Shown here: positions 1 to 11,210 of the stretch, piece after piece
Position numbering within the stretch: position 1 is the first letter of the stretch
Layout: each line of letters begins with the position of its first letter
Assembly: GCA_958450325.1 (NCBI GenBank)
Contig: OY288241.1
Location: 45,211,978-45,275,977, forward strand
Origin: Agrostemma githago
Taxonomy: Eukaryota; Streptophyta; Magnoliopsida; Caryophyllales; Caryophyllaceae
Direction: 5' to 3'
DNA: 64,000 bases
The notes under the pieces: generated by a model
What the model saw: only the letters and a program-made list of their open reading frames with translations
Database searches by the model: none
What the model was told of the DNA's origin: nothing
Program-made: the position numbers and the translations under genes

Positions 1-1238
1 TCCCTGGACTTTCTTCGAGATAGTTTCCGACTATCTCTGGACTGTTATTTGGGACGGATCTTTGTCCCTGGACTATCTTTTATACAGTTGGAAACTATCT
101 CTGGAATATTCTTTGGGACGGATCTTTGTCCCTGGACTTTCTTCGAGACTGTTTCCGACTATCTCTAGACTATTTTTTGGGACGGATCTTTGTCCCTGGA
201 CATTCTTCGAGACAGTTTCTGAGAATCTTAGGACTGTTCTTTGGGACAGATCTTTGTCCCTGGACTTTCTTGGAGATAGTTTCCAACTATCTCTGGACTA
301 TTCTTTGGGACGGATCTTTGTCCCTCGACTTTCTTGGAGATAGTTTCCGACTATCTCTAGACTGTTATTTGGGACGGATCTTTGCCCCTGGACTTTCTTC
401 TATATAGTTGACGACTATCTCGGGACTATTCTTTCGGATGGATCTTTGTCCCTGGACTTTCTTCGAGACAGTTTCCGACTATCTGTGGACTATTCTTTAA
501 GACGGATCTTTGTCTCTGGACATTCTTCGAGACAGTTTCCGACAATCTCTGGACTGTTCTTTGGGATGGGTCTTTGTCCCTGGACTTTCTTCGAGACAAT
601 TTCCGACTATCTCTGGACTATTCTTTGGGATGGATCTTTGTCCCTGGACTTTCTTCGAGACAGTTTCCGACTATCTCCGGACTGTTATTTGGGACGGATC
701 TTTGTCCTTGGACTTTTATCGAGACAATTTTCGACTATCTCTGGACTATTATTTGGGACGGATCTTTGTCCCTGGACTTTCTTCGTCACAGTTTCCCACT
801 ATCTCTGGACTGTTCTTTGGGACAGATCTTTGTCCCTGGACTTTCTTCGAGATAGTTTCCGACTATCTATGGACTGTTATTTGTGACGGATCTTTGTCCC
901 TGGATTTTTTGGAGATAGTTTTCGACTATCTCTGGACTTTTATTTGGGACGGATCTCTGTCCTTGGACTTACTTCGAGACAATTGCCGACTATCTCTGGA
1001 CAGTTATTTGAGACGGATCTCTATCCCTGGATTTTCTTCAAGACAGTTGCCGACTATCTCTGGACTCTTCCTTGGGACGGATCTTTGTCCCTGGAATTTC
1101 TTCGAGATAGTTTTCGACTATCTCTGGACTATTCTTTGGGATGGATCTTTGTCCATGGACATTCATCTATATTGTTTTCGACTATCTCTGGAGGATTCTT
1201 TGAGACGGATATTTGCCCCTGGACTTTCTTCGAGATAG
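1..1238 (+). repeat. HOR copy 1, truncated by window start (21-mer type)
   Basis: This is the right-hand part of an HOR whose marker unit would lie about 104 bp before the window. The projected full length is 1343 bp, or 21 monomers with one of 63 bp. It resembles the 22-mer but lacks the monomer that starts GTCCCGGAACTTTC: the text passes directly from the GGGACAGATC unit to the unit ending CTATCTATGG near 870. Confidence 0.8.
273..293. other. Representative 21-bp dyad within a monomer
   Basis: GAGATAGTT and AACTATCTC form perfect 9-bp arms around a 3-nt loop TCC. The same position in the consensus has GAGA(C/T)AGT and ACTATCTC around TTCCG. This monomer type (TTGGAGATAG...CCAACTATC) recurs about once per HOR. 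Confidence 0.8.
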
Positions 1239-2325
1239 TTGTCGACAATCTCTGCAGTGTCATTTGGGACGGATCTTTGTCCCTGGACTTTCTTCCAGAT
1301 AGTTTATGACTATCTCTGGACTGTTAATTGGGAGGGATCTTTGTCCCTGGACTTTCTTCGAGATAGTTTCCGACTATCTCTGGACTGTTATTTGGGACGG
1401 ATCTTTGTCCCTGGACTATCTTTTATACAGTTGGAAACTATCTCTGGAATATTCTTTGGACGGATCTTTGTCCCTGGACTTTCTTCGAGACTGTTTCCGA
1501 CTATCTCTAGACTATTTTTTGGGACGGATCTTTGTCCCTGGACATTCTTCGAGACAGTTTCTGAGAATCTTTGGACTGTTATTTGGGACAGATCTTTGTC
1601 CCTGGACTTTCTTGGAGATAGTTTCCAACTATCTCTGGACTATTCTTTGGGACGGATCTTTGTCCCTCGACTTTCTTGGAGATAGTTTCCGACTATATCT
1701 AGACTGTTATTTGGGACGGATCTTTGCCCCTGGACTTTCTTCTATATAGTTGGCGACTATCTCGGGACTATTCTTTGGGATGGATCTTTGTCCCTGGACT
1801 TTCTTCGAGACATTTTCCGACTATCTGTGGACTATTCTTTAAGACGGATCTTTGTCTCTGGACATTCTTCGAGACAGTTTCCGACAATCTCTGGACTGTT
1901 CTTTGGGATGGGTCTTTGTCCCTGGACTTTCTTCGAGACAGTTTCCGACTATCTCTGGACTATTCTTTGGGATGGATCTTTGTCCCTGGACTTTCTTCGA
2001 GACAGTTTCCGACTATCTCCGGACTGTTATTTGGGACGGATCTTTGTCCTTGGACTTTTATCGAGACAGTTTTTGACTATCTCTGGACTATTATTTGGGA
2101 CGGATCTTTGTCCCTGGACTTTCTTCGTCACAGTTTCCCACTATCTCTGGACTGTTCTTTGGGACAGATCTTTGTCCCTAAAATTTCTTCGAGATAGTTT
2201 TCGACTATCTCTGGACTATTCTTTGGGATGGATCTTTGTCCATGGACATTCATCTATATTGTTTTCGACTATCTCTGGAAGATTCTTTGAGACGGATATT
2301 TGCCCCTGGACTTTCTTCGAGATAG
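1239..2325 (+). repeat. HOR, 17-mer (1087 bp)
   Basis: This short-type HOR lacks the five-monomer block found in the 22-mer. It is 1 bp short of 1088 because one G is missing from TTTGGGAC near 1459. Its distal part carries the linked variants GGAAGATTC and CTCTACAG that typify 17-mers. A further private change is the CCCTAAAATTTC near 2178. Confidence 0.88.
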
Positions 2326-3732
2326 TTGTCGACAATCTCTACAGTGTCATTTGGGACGGATCTTTGTCCCTGGACTTTCTTCCAGATAGTTTATGACTAT
2401 CTCTGGACTGTTAATTGGGAGGGATCTTTGTCCCTGGACTTTCTTCGAGATAGTTTCCGACTATCTCTGGACTGTTATTTGGTACGGATCTTTGTCCCTG
2501 GACTATCTTTTATACAGTTGGAAACTATCTCTGGAATATTCTTTGGGACGGATCTTTGTCCCTGGACTTTCTTCGAGACTGTTTCCGACTATCTCTAGAC
2601 TATTTTTTGGGACGGATCTTTGTCCCTGGACATTCTTCGAGACAGTTTCTGAGAATCTTTGGACTGTTCTTTGGGACAGATCTTTGTCCCTGGACTTTCT
2701 TGGAGATAGTTTCCAACTATCTCTGGACTATTCTTTGGGACGGATCTTTGTCCCTCGACTTTCTTGGAGATAGTTTCCGACTATCTCTAGACTGTTATTT
2801 GGGACGGATCTTTGCCCCTGGACTTTCTTCTATATAGTTGACGACTATCTCGGGACTATTCTTTGGGATGGATCTTTGTCCCTGGACTTTCTTCGAGACA
2901 GTTTCCGACTATCTGTGGACTATTCTTTAAGACGGATCTTTGTCTCTGGACATTCTTCGAGACAGTTTCCGACAATCTCTGGACTGTTCTTTGGGATGGG
3001 TCTTTGTCCCTGGACTTTCTTCGAGACAGTTTCCGACTATCTCTGGACTATTCTTTGGGATGGATCTTTGTCCCTGGACTTTCTTCGAGACAGTTTCCGA
3101 CTATCTCCGGACTGTTATTTGGGACGGATCTTTGTCCTTGGACTTTTATCGAGACAATTTTCGACTATCTCTGGACTATTATTTGGGACGGATCTTTGTC
3201 CCTGGACTTTCTTCGTCACAGTTTCCCACTATCTCTGGACTGTTCTTTGGGACAGATCTTTGTCCCGGAACTTTCTTTGAGACAGTTGCCGACTTTCTCT
3301 TTACTGTTCTTTGGGACGGATCTTTGTCCCTGGACTTTCTTTGAGATAGTTTCCGACTATCTATGGACTGTTATTTGTGACGGATCTTTGTCCCTGGATT
3401 TTTTGGAGATAGTTTTCGACTATCTCTGGACTTTTATTTGGGACGGATCTCTGTCCTTGGACTTACTTCGAGACAATTGCCGACTATCTCTGGACAGTTA
3501 TTTGAGACGGATCTCTATCCCTGGATTTTCTTCAAGACAGTTGCCGACTATCTCTGGACTCTTCTTTGGGACGGATCTTTGTCCCTGGAATTTCTTCGAG
3601 ATAGTTTTCGACTATCTCTGGACTATTCTTTGGGATGGATCTTTGTCCATGGACATTCATCTATATTGTTTTCGACTATCTCTGGAGGATTCTTTGAGAC
3701 GGATATTTGCCCCTGGACTTTCTTCGAGATAG
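2326..3732 (+). repeat. HOR, 22-mer (1407 bp)
   Basis: This is a full-length HOR of 21 monomers of 64 bp and one of 63 bp. The 63-mer is recognised by GGATTTTTTGGAG in place of GGACTTTCTTCGAG (near 3397). The block absent from 17-mers runs from about 3266 to 3584. It begins with the CCCGGAACTTTC monomer and ends with the CTTCAAGACAG monomer. The next marker unit carries CTGCAG rather than CTACAG. Confidence 0.9.
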
Positions 3733-3752
3733 TTGTCGACAATCTCTGCAGT
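3731..3752. other. Representative HOR marker with 10-bp palindrome TTGTCGACAA
   Basis: The variant monomer reading AGTTGTCGACAATCTCTG occurs once in almost every HOR. Perfect palindrome: TTGTCGACAA (SalI-type core GTCGAC), flanked by GAGA on the left and TCTC on the right. Equivalent units start near 1239, 2326, 4821, 5909, 6997, 8404, 9492, 11211 and onward through 62795. Long-type HORs follow it with CTGCAG, short-type with CTACAG. Confidence 0.85.
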
Positions 3753-6700
3753 GTCATTTGGGACGGATCTTTGTCCCTGGACTTTCTTCCAGATAGTTTA
3801 TGACTATCTCTGGACTGTTAATTGGGAGGGATCTTTGTCCCTGGACTTTCTTCGAGATAGTTTCCGACTATCTCTGGACTGTTATTTGGGACGGATCTTT
3901 GTCCCTGGACTATCTTTTATACAGTTGGAAACTATCTCTGGAATATTCTTTGGGACGGATCTTTGTCCCTGGACTTTCTTCGAGACTGTTTCCGACTATC
4001 TCTAGACCATTTTTTGGGACGGATCTTTGTCCCTGGACATTCTTCGAGACAGTTTCTGAGAATCTTTGGACTGTTATTTGGGACAGATCTTTGTCCCTGG
4101 ACTTTCTTGGAGATATTTTCCAACTATCTCTAGACTATTCTTTGGGACGGATCTTTGTCCCTCGACTTTCTTGGAGATAGTTTCCGACTATATCTAGACT
4201 GTTATTTGGGACGGATCTTTGCCCCTGGACTTTCTTCTATATAGTTGGCGACTATCTCGGGACTATTCTTTGGGATGGATCTTTGTCCCTGGACTTTCTT
4301 CGAGACAGTTTCCGACTATCTGTGGACTATTCTTTAAGACGGATCTTTGTCTCTGGACATTCTTCGAGACAGTTTCCGACAATCTCTGGACTGTTCTTTG
4401 GGATGGGTCTTTGTCCCTGGACTTTCTTCGAGACAGTTTCCGACTATCTCTGGACTATTCTTTGGGATGGATCTTTGTCCCTGGACTTTCTTCGAGACAG
4501 TTTCCGACTATCTCCGGACTGTTATTTGGGACGGATCTTTGTCCTTGGACTTTTATCGAGACAGTTTTCGACTATCTCTGGACTATTATTTGGGACGGAT
4601 CTTTGTCCCTGGACTTTCTTCGTCACAGTTTCCCACTATCTCTGGACTGTTCTTTGGGACAGATCTTTGTCCCTGGAATTTCTTCGAGATAGTTTTCGAC
4701 TATCTCTGGACTATTCTTTGGGATGGATCTTTGTCCATGGACATTCATCTATATTGTTTTCGACTATCTCTGGAAGATTCTTTGAGACGGATATTTGCCC
4801 CTGGACTTTCTTCGAGATAGTTGTCGACAATCTCTACAGTGTCATTTGGGACGGATCTTTGTCCCTGGACTTTCTTCCAGATAGTTTATGACTATCTCTG
4901 GACTGTTAATTGGGAGGGATCTTTGTCCCTGGACTTTCTTCGAGATAGTTTCCGACTATCTTTGGACTGTTATTTGGGACGGATCTTTGTCCCTGGACTA
5001 TCTTTTATACAGTTGGAAACTATCTCTGGAATATTCTTTGGGACGGATCTTTGTCCCTGGACTTTCTTCGAGACTGTTTCCGACTATCTCTAGACTATTT
5101 TTTGGGACGGATCTTTGTCCCTGGACATTCTTCGAGACAGTTTCTGAGAATCTTTGGACTGTTCTTTGGGACAGATCTTTGTCCCTGGACTTTCTTGGAG
5201 ATAGTTTCCAACTATCTCTGGACTATTCTTTGGGACGGATCTTTGTCCTTCGACTTTCTTGGAGATAGTTTCCGACTATCTCTAGACTGTTATTTGGGAC
5301 GGATCTTTGCCCCTGGACTTTCTTCTATATAGTTGGCGACTATCTCGGAACTATTCTTTGGGATGGATCTTTGTCCCTGGACTTTCTTCGAGACAGTTTC
5401 CGACTATCTGTGGACTATTCTTTAAGACGGATCTTTGTCTCTGGACATTCTTCGAGACAGTTTCCGACAATCTCTGGACTGTTCTTTGGGATGGGTCTTT
5501 GTCCCTGGACTTTCTTCGAGACAGTTTCCGACTATCTCTGGACTATTCTTTGGGATGGATCTTTGTCCCTGGACTTTCTTCGAGACAGTTTCCGACTATC
5601 TCCGGACTGTTATTTGGGACGGATCTTTGTCCTTGGACTTTTATCGAGACAGTTTTCGACTATCTCTGGACTATTATTTGGGACGGATCTTTGTCCCTGG
5701 ACTTTCTTCGTCACAGTTTCCCACTATCTCTGGACTGTTCTTTGGGACAGATCTTTGTCCCTGGAATTTCTTCGAGATAGTTTTCGACTATCTCTGGACT
5801 ATTCTTTGGGATGGATCTTTGTCCATGGACATTCATCTATATTGTTTTCGACTATCTCTGGAAGATTCTTTGAGACGGATATTTGCCCCTGGACTTTCTT
5901 CGAGATAGTTGTCGACAATCTCTACAGTGTCATTTGGGACGGATCTTTGTCCCTGGACTTTCTTCCAGATAGTTTATGACTATCTCTGGACTGTTAATTG
6001 GGAGGGATCTTTGTCCCTGGACTTTCTTCGAGATAGTTTCCGACTATCTTTGGACTGTTATTTGGGACGGATCTTTGTCCCTGGACTATCTTTTATACAG
6101 TTGGAAACTATCTCTGGAATATTCTTTGGGACGGATCTTTGTCCCTGGACTTTCTTCGAGACTGTTTCCGACTATCTCTAGACTATTTTTTGGGACGGAT
6201 CTTTGTCCCTGGACATTCTTCGAGACAGTTTCTGAGAATCTTTGGACTGTTCTTTGGGACAGATCTTTGTCCCTGGACTTTCTTGGAGATAGTTTCCAAC
6301 TATCTCTGGACTATTCTTTGGGACGGATCTTTGTCCTTCGACTTTCTTGGAGATAGTTTCCGACTATCTCTAGACTGTTATTTGGGACGGATCTTTGCCC
6401 CTGGACTTTCTTCTATATAGTTGGCGACTATCTCGGAACTATTCTTTGGGATGGATCTTTGTCCCTGGACTTTCTTCGAGACAGTTTCCGACTATCTGTG
6501 GACTATTCTTTAAGACGGATCTTTGTCTCTGGACATTCTTCGAGACAGTTTCCGACAATCTCTGGACTGTTCTTTGGGATGGGTCTTTGTCCCTGGACTT
6601 TCTTCGAGACAGTTTCCGACTATCTCTGGACTATTCTTTGGGATGGATCTTTGTCCCTGGACTTTCTTCGAGACAGTTTCCGACTATCTCCGGACTGTTA

Positions 6701-6996
6701 TTTGGGACGGATCTTTGTCCTTGGACTTTTATCGAGACAATTTTCGACTATCTCTGGACTATTATTTGGGACGGATCTTTGTCCCTGGACTTTCTTCGTC
6801 ACAGTTTCCCACTATCTCTGGACTGTTCTTTGGGACAGATCTTTGTCCCTGGAATTTCTTCGAGATAGTTTTCGACTATCTCTGGACTATTCTTTGGGAT
6901 GGATCTTTGTCCATGGACATTCATCTATATTGTTTTCGACTATCTCTGGAAGATTCTTTGAGACGGATATTTGCCCCTGGACTTTCTTCGAGATAG
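3733..6996 (+). repeat. Three tandem 17-mer HORs (1088 bp each)
   Basis: Marker units lie at 3733, 4821, 5909 and 6997, exactly 1088 bp apart. The second and third copies (4821-5908, 5909-6996) are nearly identical and share private variants such as GTCCTTCGAC and CGGAACTATTC. One visible difference is CAGTTTTCGAC near 5655 against CAATTTTCGAC near 6743. The first copy is a different subtype, with GATATTTTCC and CTATATCTAGAC. This is a local, recent amplification of one 17-mer. Confidence 0.9.
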
Positions 6997-8403
6997 TTGT
7001 CGACAATCTCTACAGTGTCATTTGGGACGGATCTTTGTCCCTGGACTTTCTTCCAGATAGTTTATGACTATCTCTGGACTGTTAATTGGGAGGGATCTTT
7101 GTCCCTGGACTTTCTTCGAGATAGTTTCCGACTATCTTTGGACTGTTATTTGGGACGGATCTTTGTCCCTGGACTATCTTTTATACAGTTGGAAACTATC
7201 TCTGGAATATTCTTTGGGACGGATCTTTGTCCCTGGACTTTCTTCGAGACTGTTTCCGACTATCTCTAGACTATTTTTTGGGACGGATCTTTGTCCCTGG
7301 ACATTCTTCGAGACAGTTTCTGAGAATCTTTGGACTGTTCTTTGGGACAGATCTTTGTCCCTGGACTTTCTTGGAGATAGTTTCCAACTATCTCTGGACT
7401 ATTCTTTGGGACGGATCTTTGTCCTTCGACTTTCTTGGAGATAGTTTCCGACTATCTCTAGACTGTTATTTGGGACGGATCTTTGCCCCTGGACTTTCTT
7501 CTATATAGTTGGCGACTATCTCGGAACTATTCTTTGGGATGGATCTTTGTCCCTGGACTTTCTTCGAGACAGTTTCCGACTATCTGTGGACTATTCTTTA
7601 AGACGGATCTTTGTCTCTGGACATTCTTCGAGACAGTTTCCGACAATCTCTGGACTGTTCTTTGGGATGGGTCTTTGTCCCTGGACTTTCTTCGAGACAG
7701 TTTCCGACTATCTCTGGACTATTCTTTGGGATGGATCTTTGTCCCTGGACTTTCTTCGAGACAGTTTCCGACTATCTCCGGACTGTTATTTGGGACGGAT
7801 CTTTGTCCTTGGACTTTTATCGAGACAATTTTCGACTATCTCTGGACTATTATTTGGGACGGATCTTTGTCCCTGGACTTTCTTCGTCACAGTTTCCCAC
7901 TATCTCTGGACTGTTCTTTGGGACAGATCTTTGTCCCGGAACTTTCTTTTAGACAGTTGCCGACTTTCTCTTTACTGTTCTTTGGGACGGATCTTTGTCC
8001 CTGGACTTTCTTCGAGATAGTTTCCGACTATCTATGGACTGTTATTTGTGACGGATCTTTGTCCCTGGATTTTTTGGAGATAGTTTTCGACTATCTCTGG
8101 ACTTTTATTTGGGACGGATCTCTGTCCTTGGACTTACTTCGAGACAATTGCCGACTATCTCTGGACAGTTATTTGAGACGGATCTCTATCCCTGGATTTT
8201 CTTCAAGACAGTTGCCGACTATCTCTGGACTCTTCTTTGGGACGGATCTTTGTCCCTGGAATTTCTTCGAGATAGTTTTCGACTATCTCTGGACTATTCT
8301 TTGGGATGGATCTTTGTCCATGGACATTCATCTATATTGTTTTCGACTATCTCTGGAGGATTCTTTGAGACGGATATTTGCCCCTGGACTTTCTTCGAGA
8401 TAG
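6997..8403 (+). repeat. HOR, 22-mer (1407 bp)
   Basis: This is a full 22-mer whose left half carries the same private variants as the preceding 17-mers (GTCCTTCGAC, CGGAACTATTC), while its right half has the long-type block and CTGCAG marker. It therefore looks like a crossover product between 17-mer and 22-mer lineages. The CCCGGAACTTTC unit reads CTTTTAGACAG here instead of CTTTGAGACAG. Confidence 0.87.
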
Positions 8404-9491
8404 TTGTCGACAATCTCTGCAGTGTCATTTGGGACGGATCTATGTCCCTGGACTTTCTTCCAGATAGTTTATGACTATCTCTGGACTGTTAATTGGGAGG
8501 GATCTTTGTCCCTGGACTTTCTTCGAGATAGTTTCCGACTATCTCTGGACTGTTATTTGGGACGGATCTTTGTCCCTGGACTATCTTTTATACAGTTGGA
8601 AACTATCTCTGGAATATTCTTTGGGACGGATCTTTGTCCCTGGACTTTCTTCGAGACTGTTTCCGACTATCTCTAGACTATTTTTTGGGACGGATCTTTG
8701 TCCCTGGACATTCTTCGAGACAGTTTCTGAGAATCTTTGGACTGTTATTTGGGACAGATCTTTGTCCCTGGACTTTCTTGGAGATAGTTTCCAACTATCT
8801 CTGGACTATTCTTTGGGACGGATCTTTGTCCCTCGACTTTCTTGGAGATAGTTTCCGACTATATCTAGACTGTTATTTGGGACGGATCTTTGCCCCTGGA
8901 CTTTCTTCTATATAGTTGGCGACTATCTCGGGACTATTCTTTGGGATGGATCTTTGTCCCTGGACTTTCTTCGAGACAGTTTCCGACTATCTGTGGACTA
9001 TTCTTTAAGACGGATCTTTGTCTCTGGACATTCTTCGAGACAGTTTCCGACAATCTCTGGACTGTTCTTTGGGATGGGTCTTTGTCCCTGGACTTTCTTC
9101 GAGACAGTTTCCGACTATCTCTGGACTATTCTTTGGGATGGATCTTTGTCCCTGGACTTTCTTCGAGACAGTTTCCGACTATCTCCGGACTGTTATTTGG
9201 GACGGATCTTTGTCCTTGGACTTTTATCGAGACAGTTTTCGACTATCTCTGGACTATTATTTGGGACGGATCTTTGTCCCTGGACTTTCTTCGTCACAGT
9301 TTCCCACTATCTCTGGACTGTTCTTTGGAACAGATCTTTGTCCCTGGAATTTCTTCGAGATAGTTTTCGACTATCTCTGGACTATTCTTTGGGATGGATC
9401 TTTGTCCATGGACATTCATCTATATTGTTTTCGACTATCTCTGGAAGATTCTTTGAGACGGATATTTGCCCCTGGACTTTCTTCGAGATAG
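8404..9491 (+). repeat. HOR, 17-mer (1088 bp)
   Basis: This short-type HOR resembles the copy at 3733-4820 (it shares CTATATCTAGAC), with GGAAGATTC and CTCTACAG at the end. A private change is TTTGGAACAGATC near 9328. Confidence 0.88.
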
Positions 9492-10527
9492 TTGTCGACA
9501 ATCTCTACAGTGTCATTTGGGACGGATCTTTGTCCCTGGACTTTCTTCCAGATAGTTTATGACTATCTCTGGACTGTTAATTGGGAGGGATCTTTGTCCC
9601 TGGACTTTCTTCGAGATAGTTTCCGACTATCTCTGGACTGTTATTTGGGACGGATCTTTGTCCCTGGACTATCTTTTATACAGTTGGAAACTATGTCTGG
9701 AATATTCTTTGGGACGGATCTTTGTCCCTGGACTTTCTTCGAGACTGTTTCCGACTATCTCTAGACTATTTTTTGGGACGGATCTTTGTCCCTGGACATT
9801 CTTCGAGACAGTTTCTGAGAATCTTTGGACTGTTATTTGGGACAGATCTTTGTCCCTGGACTTTCTTGGAGATAGTTTCCAACTATCTCTGGACTATTCT
9901 TTGGGACGGATCTTTGTCCCTCGACTTTCTTGGAGATAGTTTCCGACTATATCTAGACTGTTATTTGGGACGGATCTTTGCCCCTGGACTTTCTTCTATA
10001 TAGTTGGCGACTATCTCGGGACTATTCTTTGGGATGGATCTTTGTCCCTGGACTTTCTTCGAGACAGTTTCCGACTATCTGTGGACTATTCTTTAAGACG
10101 GATCTTTGTCTCTGGACATTCTTCGAGACAGTTTCCGACAATCTCTGGACTGTTCTTTGGGATGGGTCTTTGTCCCTGGACTTTCTTCGAGACAGTTTCC
10201 GACTATCTCTGGACTATTCTTTGGGATGGATCTTTGTCCCTGGACTTTCTTCGAGACAGTTTCCGACTATCTCCGGACTGTTATTTGGGACGGATCTTTG
10301 TCCTTGGACTTTTATCGAGACAGTTTTCGACTATCTCTAGACTATTATTTGGGACGGATCTTTGTCCCTGGACTTTCTTCGTCACAGTTTCCCACTATCT
10401 CTTGACTGTTCTTTGGGACAGATCTTTGTCCCGGAACTTTCTTTGAGACAGTTGCCGACTTTCTCTTTACTGTTCTTTGGGACGGATCTTTGTCCCTGGA
10501 CTTTCTTCGAGATAGTTTCCGACTATC

Positions 10528-10532
10528 TATGG
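10528..10532. other. Left target-site duplication (TATGG)
   Basis: TATGG immediately precedes the TG of the solo LTR. It is the satellite sequence CTATCTATGG of a monomer normally continuing ACTGTTATTTGTGACGG. The 5-bp length fits LTR-retrotransposon integrase. Confidence 0.93.
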
Positions 10533-10664
10533 TGTAACACCCCGACCCAATCCTAGGGCCGGAAATGTTAACCGCGGTAGCTCGCCAGGCATTGTACTGG
10601 TCCCACAGACCAACACGAGTCCTTTCCAGCGCATTTTGTCCTCACTCATGTGCATCCTGGAAAC

Positions 10665-10686
10665 CTTCCCAGGAGGTCACCCATCC
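10665..10686 (-). promoter_or_regulatory. 5S box C-like internal control region
   Basis: The minus strand reads GGATGGGTGACCTCC followed by TGGGAAG, matching the plant 5S box C to which TFIIIA binds. I see no mismatch to the plant consensus as I know it. This is the best-conserved part of the LTR, consistent with the known ability of Cassandra LTRs to carry a Pol III promoter. Activity is inferred only. Confidence 0.75.
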
Positions 10687-10701
10687 TAAGATTGCTCCCA
10701 G

Positions 10702-10716
10702 TCAAGCACGCTTAAC
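10702..10716 (-). promoter_or_regulatory. 5S box A-like internal control region
   Basis: The minus strand reads AGTTAAGCGTGCTTG, the conserved box A of plant 5S rRNA genes. Its spacing to box C equals that of the functional gene. The intermediate element between them is diverged, so promoter strength cannot be judged. Confidence 0.72.
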
Positions 10717-10839
10717 TGCAAAGTTCTTATCATGGGCAAACCAGAAAAGAAAGTGCACTTTGTTGATATGAGTAGTACTTCAAATCCCTTTAAGCAAAGC
10801 TCATAAATAGGACATCTTCAATCAATGTGGGGTGTTTCA

Positions 10840-10844
10840 TATGG
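10840..10844. other. Right target-site duplication (TATGG)
   Basis: TATGG follows the terminal CA of the solo LTR and reads straight into ACTGTTATTTGTGACGG, the rest of the interrupted monomer. It is identical to the left copy, so a single insertion event is well supported. Confidence 0.93.
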
Positions 10845-11210
10845 ACTGTTATTTGTGACGGATCTTTGTCCCTGGATTTTTTGGAGATAGTTTTCGACTA
10901 TCTCTGGACTTTTATTTGGGACGGATCTCTGTCCTTGGACTTACTTCGAGACAATTGCCGACTATCTCTGGACAGTTATTTGAGACGGATCTCTATCCCT
11001 GGATTTTCTTCAAGACAGTTGCCGACTATCTCTGGACTCTTCTTTGGAACGGATCTTTGTCCCTGGAATTTCTTCGAGATAGTTTTCGACTATCTCTGGA
11101 CTATTCTTTGGGATGGATCTTTGTCCATGGACATTCATCTATATTGTTTTCGACTATCTCTGGAAGATTCTTTGAGACGGATATTTGCCCCTGGACTTTC
11201 TTCGAGATAG

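Larger units (their letters stand above)
10664..10735 (-). pseudogene. 5S rRNA-like segment inside the Cassandra LTR
   Basis: Read on the minus strand, this stretch matches the central and 3' part of plant 5S rRNA. AGTTAAGCGTGCTTG and GGATGGGTGACCTCC are both exact and are separated by the same 16 nt seen in the functional gene, although those 16 nt have diverged. The 5' half of 5S is degraded: only CCCAT...AGAACTTTGCAG and a GTGCAC further upstream (about 10755) still resemble it. A second copy of the 5S 3' end, resembling GGACTCGTGTTGG, lies at 10610-10627, separated from the first by about 37 nt. The segment is a promoter-bearing relic rather than a functional 5S gene. Confidence 0.85.
10533..10839 (-). 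mobile_element. Solo LTR of a Cassandra-type TRIM retrotransposon
   Basis: This 307-bp block is the only non-satellite DNA in the window. On the plus strand it begins TGTAACACCCC and ends GGGGTGTTTCA, giving LTR-type TG...CA ends that are 11-bp inverted repeats with one mismatch. It is flanked on both sides by TATGG, and removing the insert plus one copy restores a normal satellite monomer. The minus strand carries a 5S rRNA-like segment with an intact internal promoter region, and ends GGGTCGGGGTGTTACA. A 5S-derived segment within an LTR is the hallmark of Cassandra, a non-autonomous LTR element of vascular plants. There is no second LTR, primer-binding site or polypurine tract next to it, so this is a solo LTR left by LTR-LTR recombination. 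A 5S-derived SINE is less likely because there is no A-rich tail. Confidence 0.92.
9492..11210 (+). repeat. HOR, 22-mer interrupted by the Cassandra LTR (1719 bp)
   Basis: The span equals 1407 bp of satellite plus 307 bp of LTR plus the 5-bp duplicated target. It has the long-type five-monomer block, but ends with GGAAGATTC and CTCTACAG, which elsewhere in this domain mark 17-mers. It is therefore a recombinant HOR, and it is the only copy in the window with the insertion. Confidence 0.9.

Noticed and set aside
10664..10735. Functional 5S rRNA gene
   Set aside because: The 5' half is degraded, and the segment lies within LTR ends with a target duplication. It is the 5S-like part of Cassandra.
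10565..10771. Open frame of 68 codons in the solo LTR
   Set aside because: It lies antisense across the 5S-like segment of the Cassandra LTR. TRIM elements encode no protein, and nothing in the translation resembles a known domain.
10533..10839. 5S-derived SINE
   Set aside because: The element has TG...CA inverted ends and a 5-bp target duplication and lacks an A-rich or simple-repeat tail, so an LTR is the better explanation.
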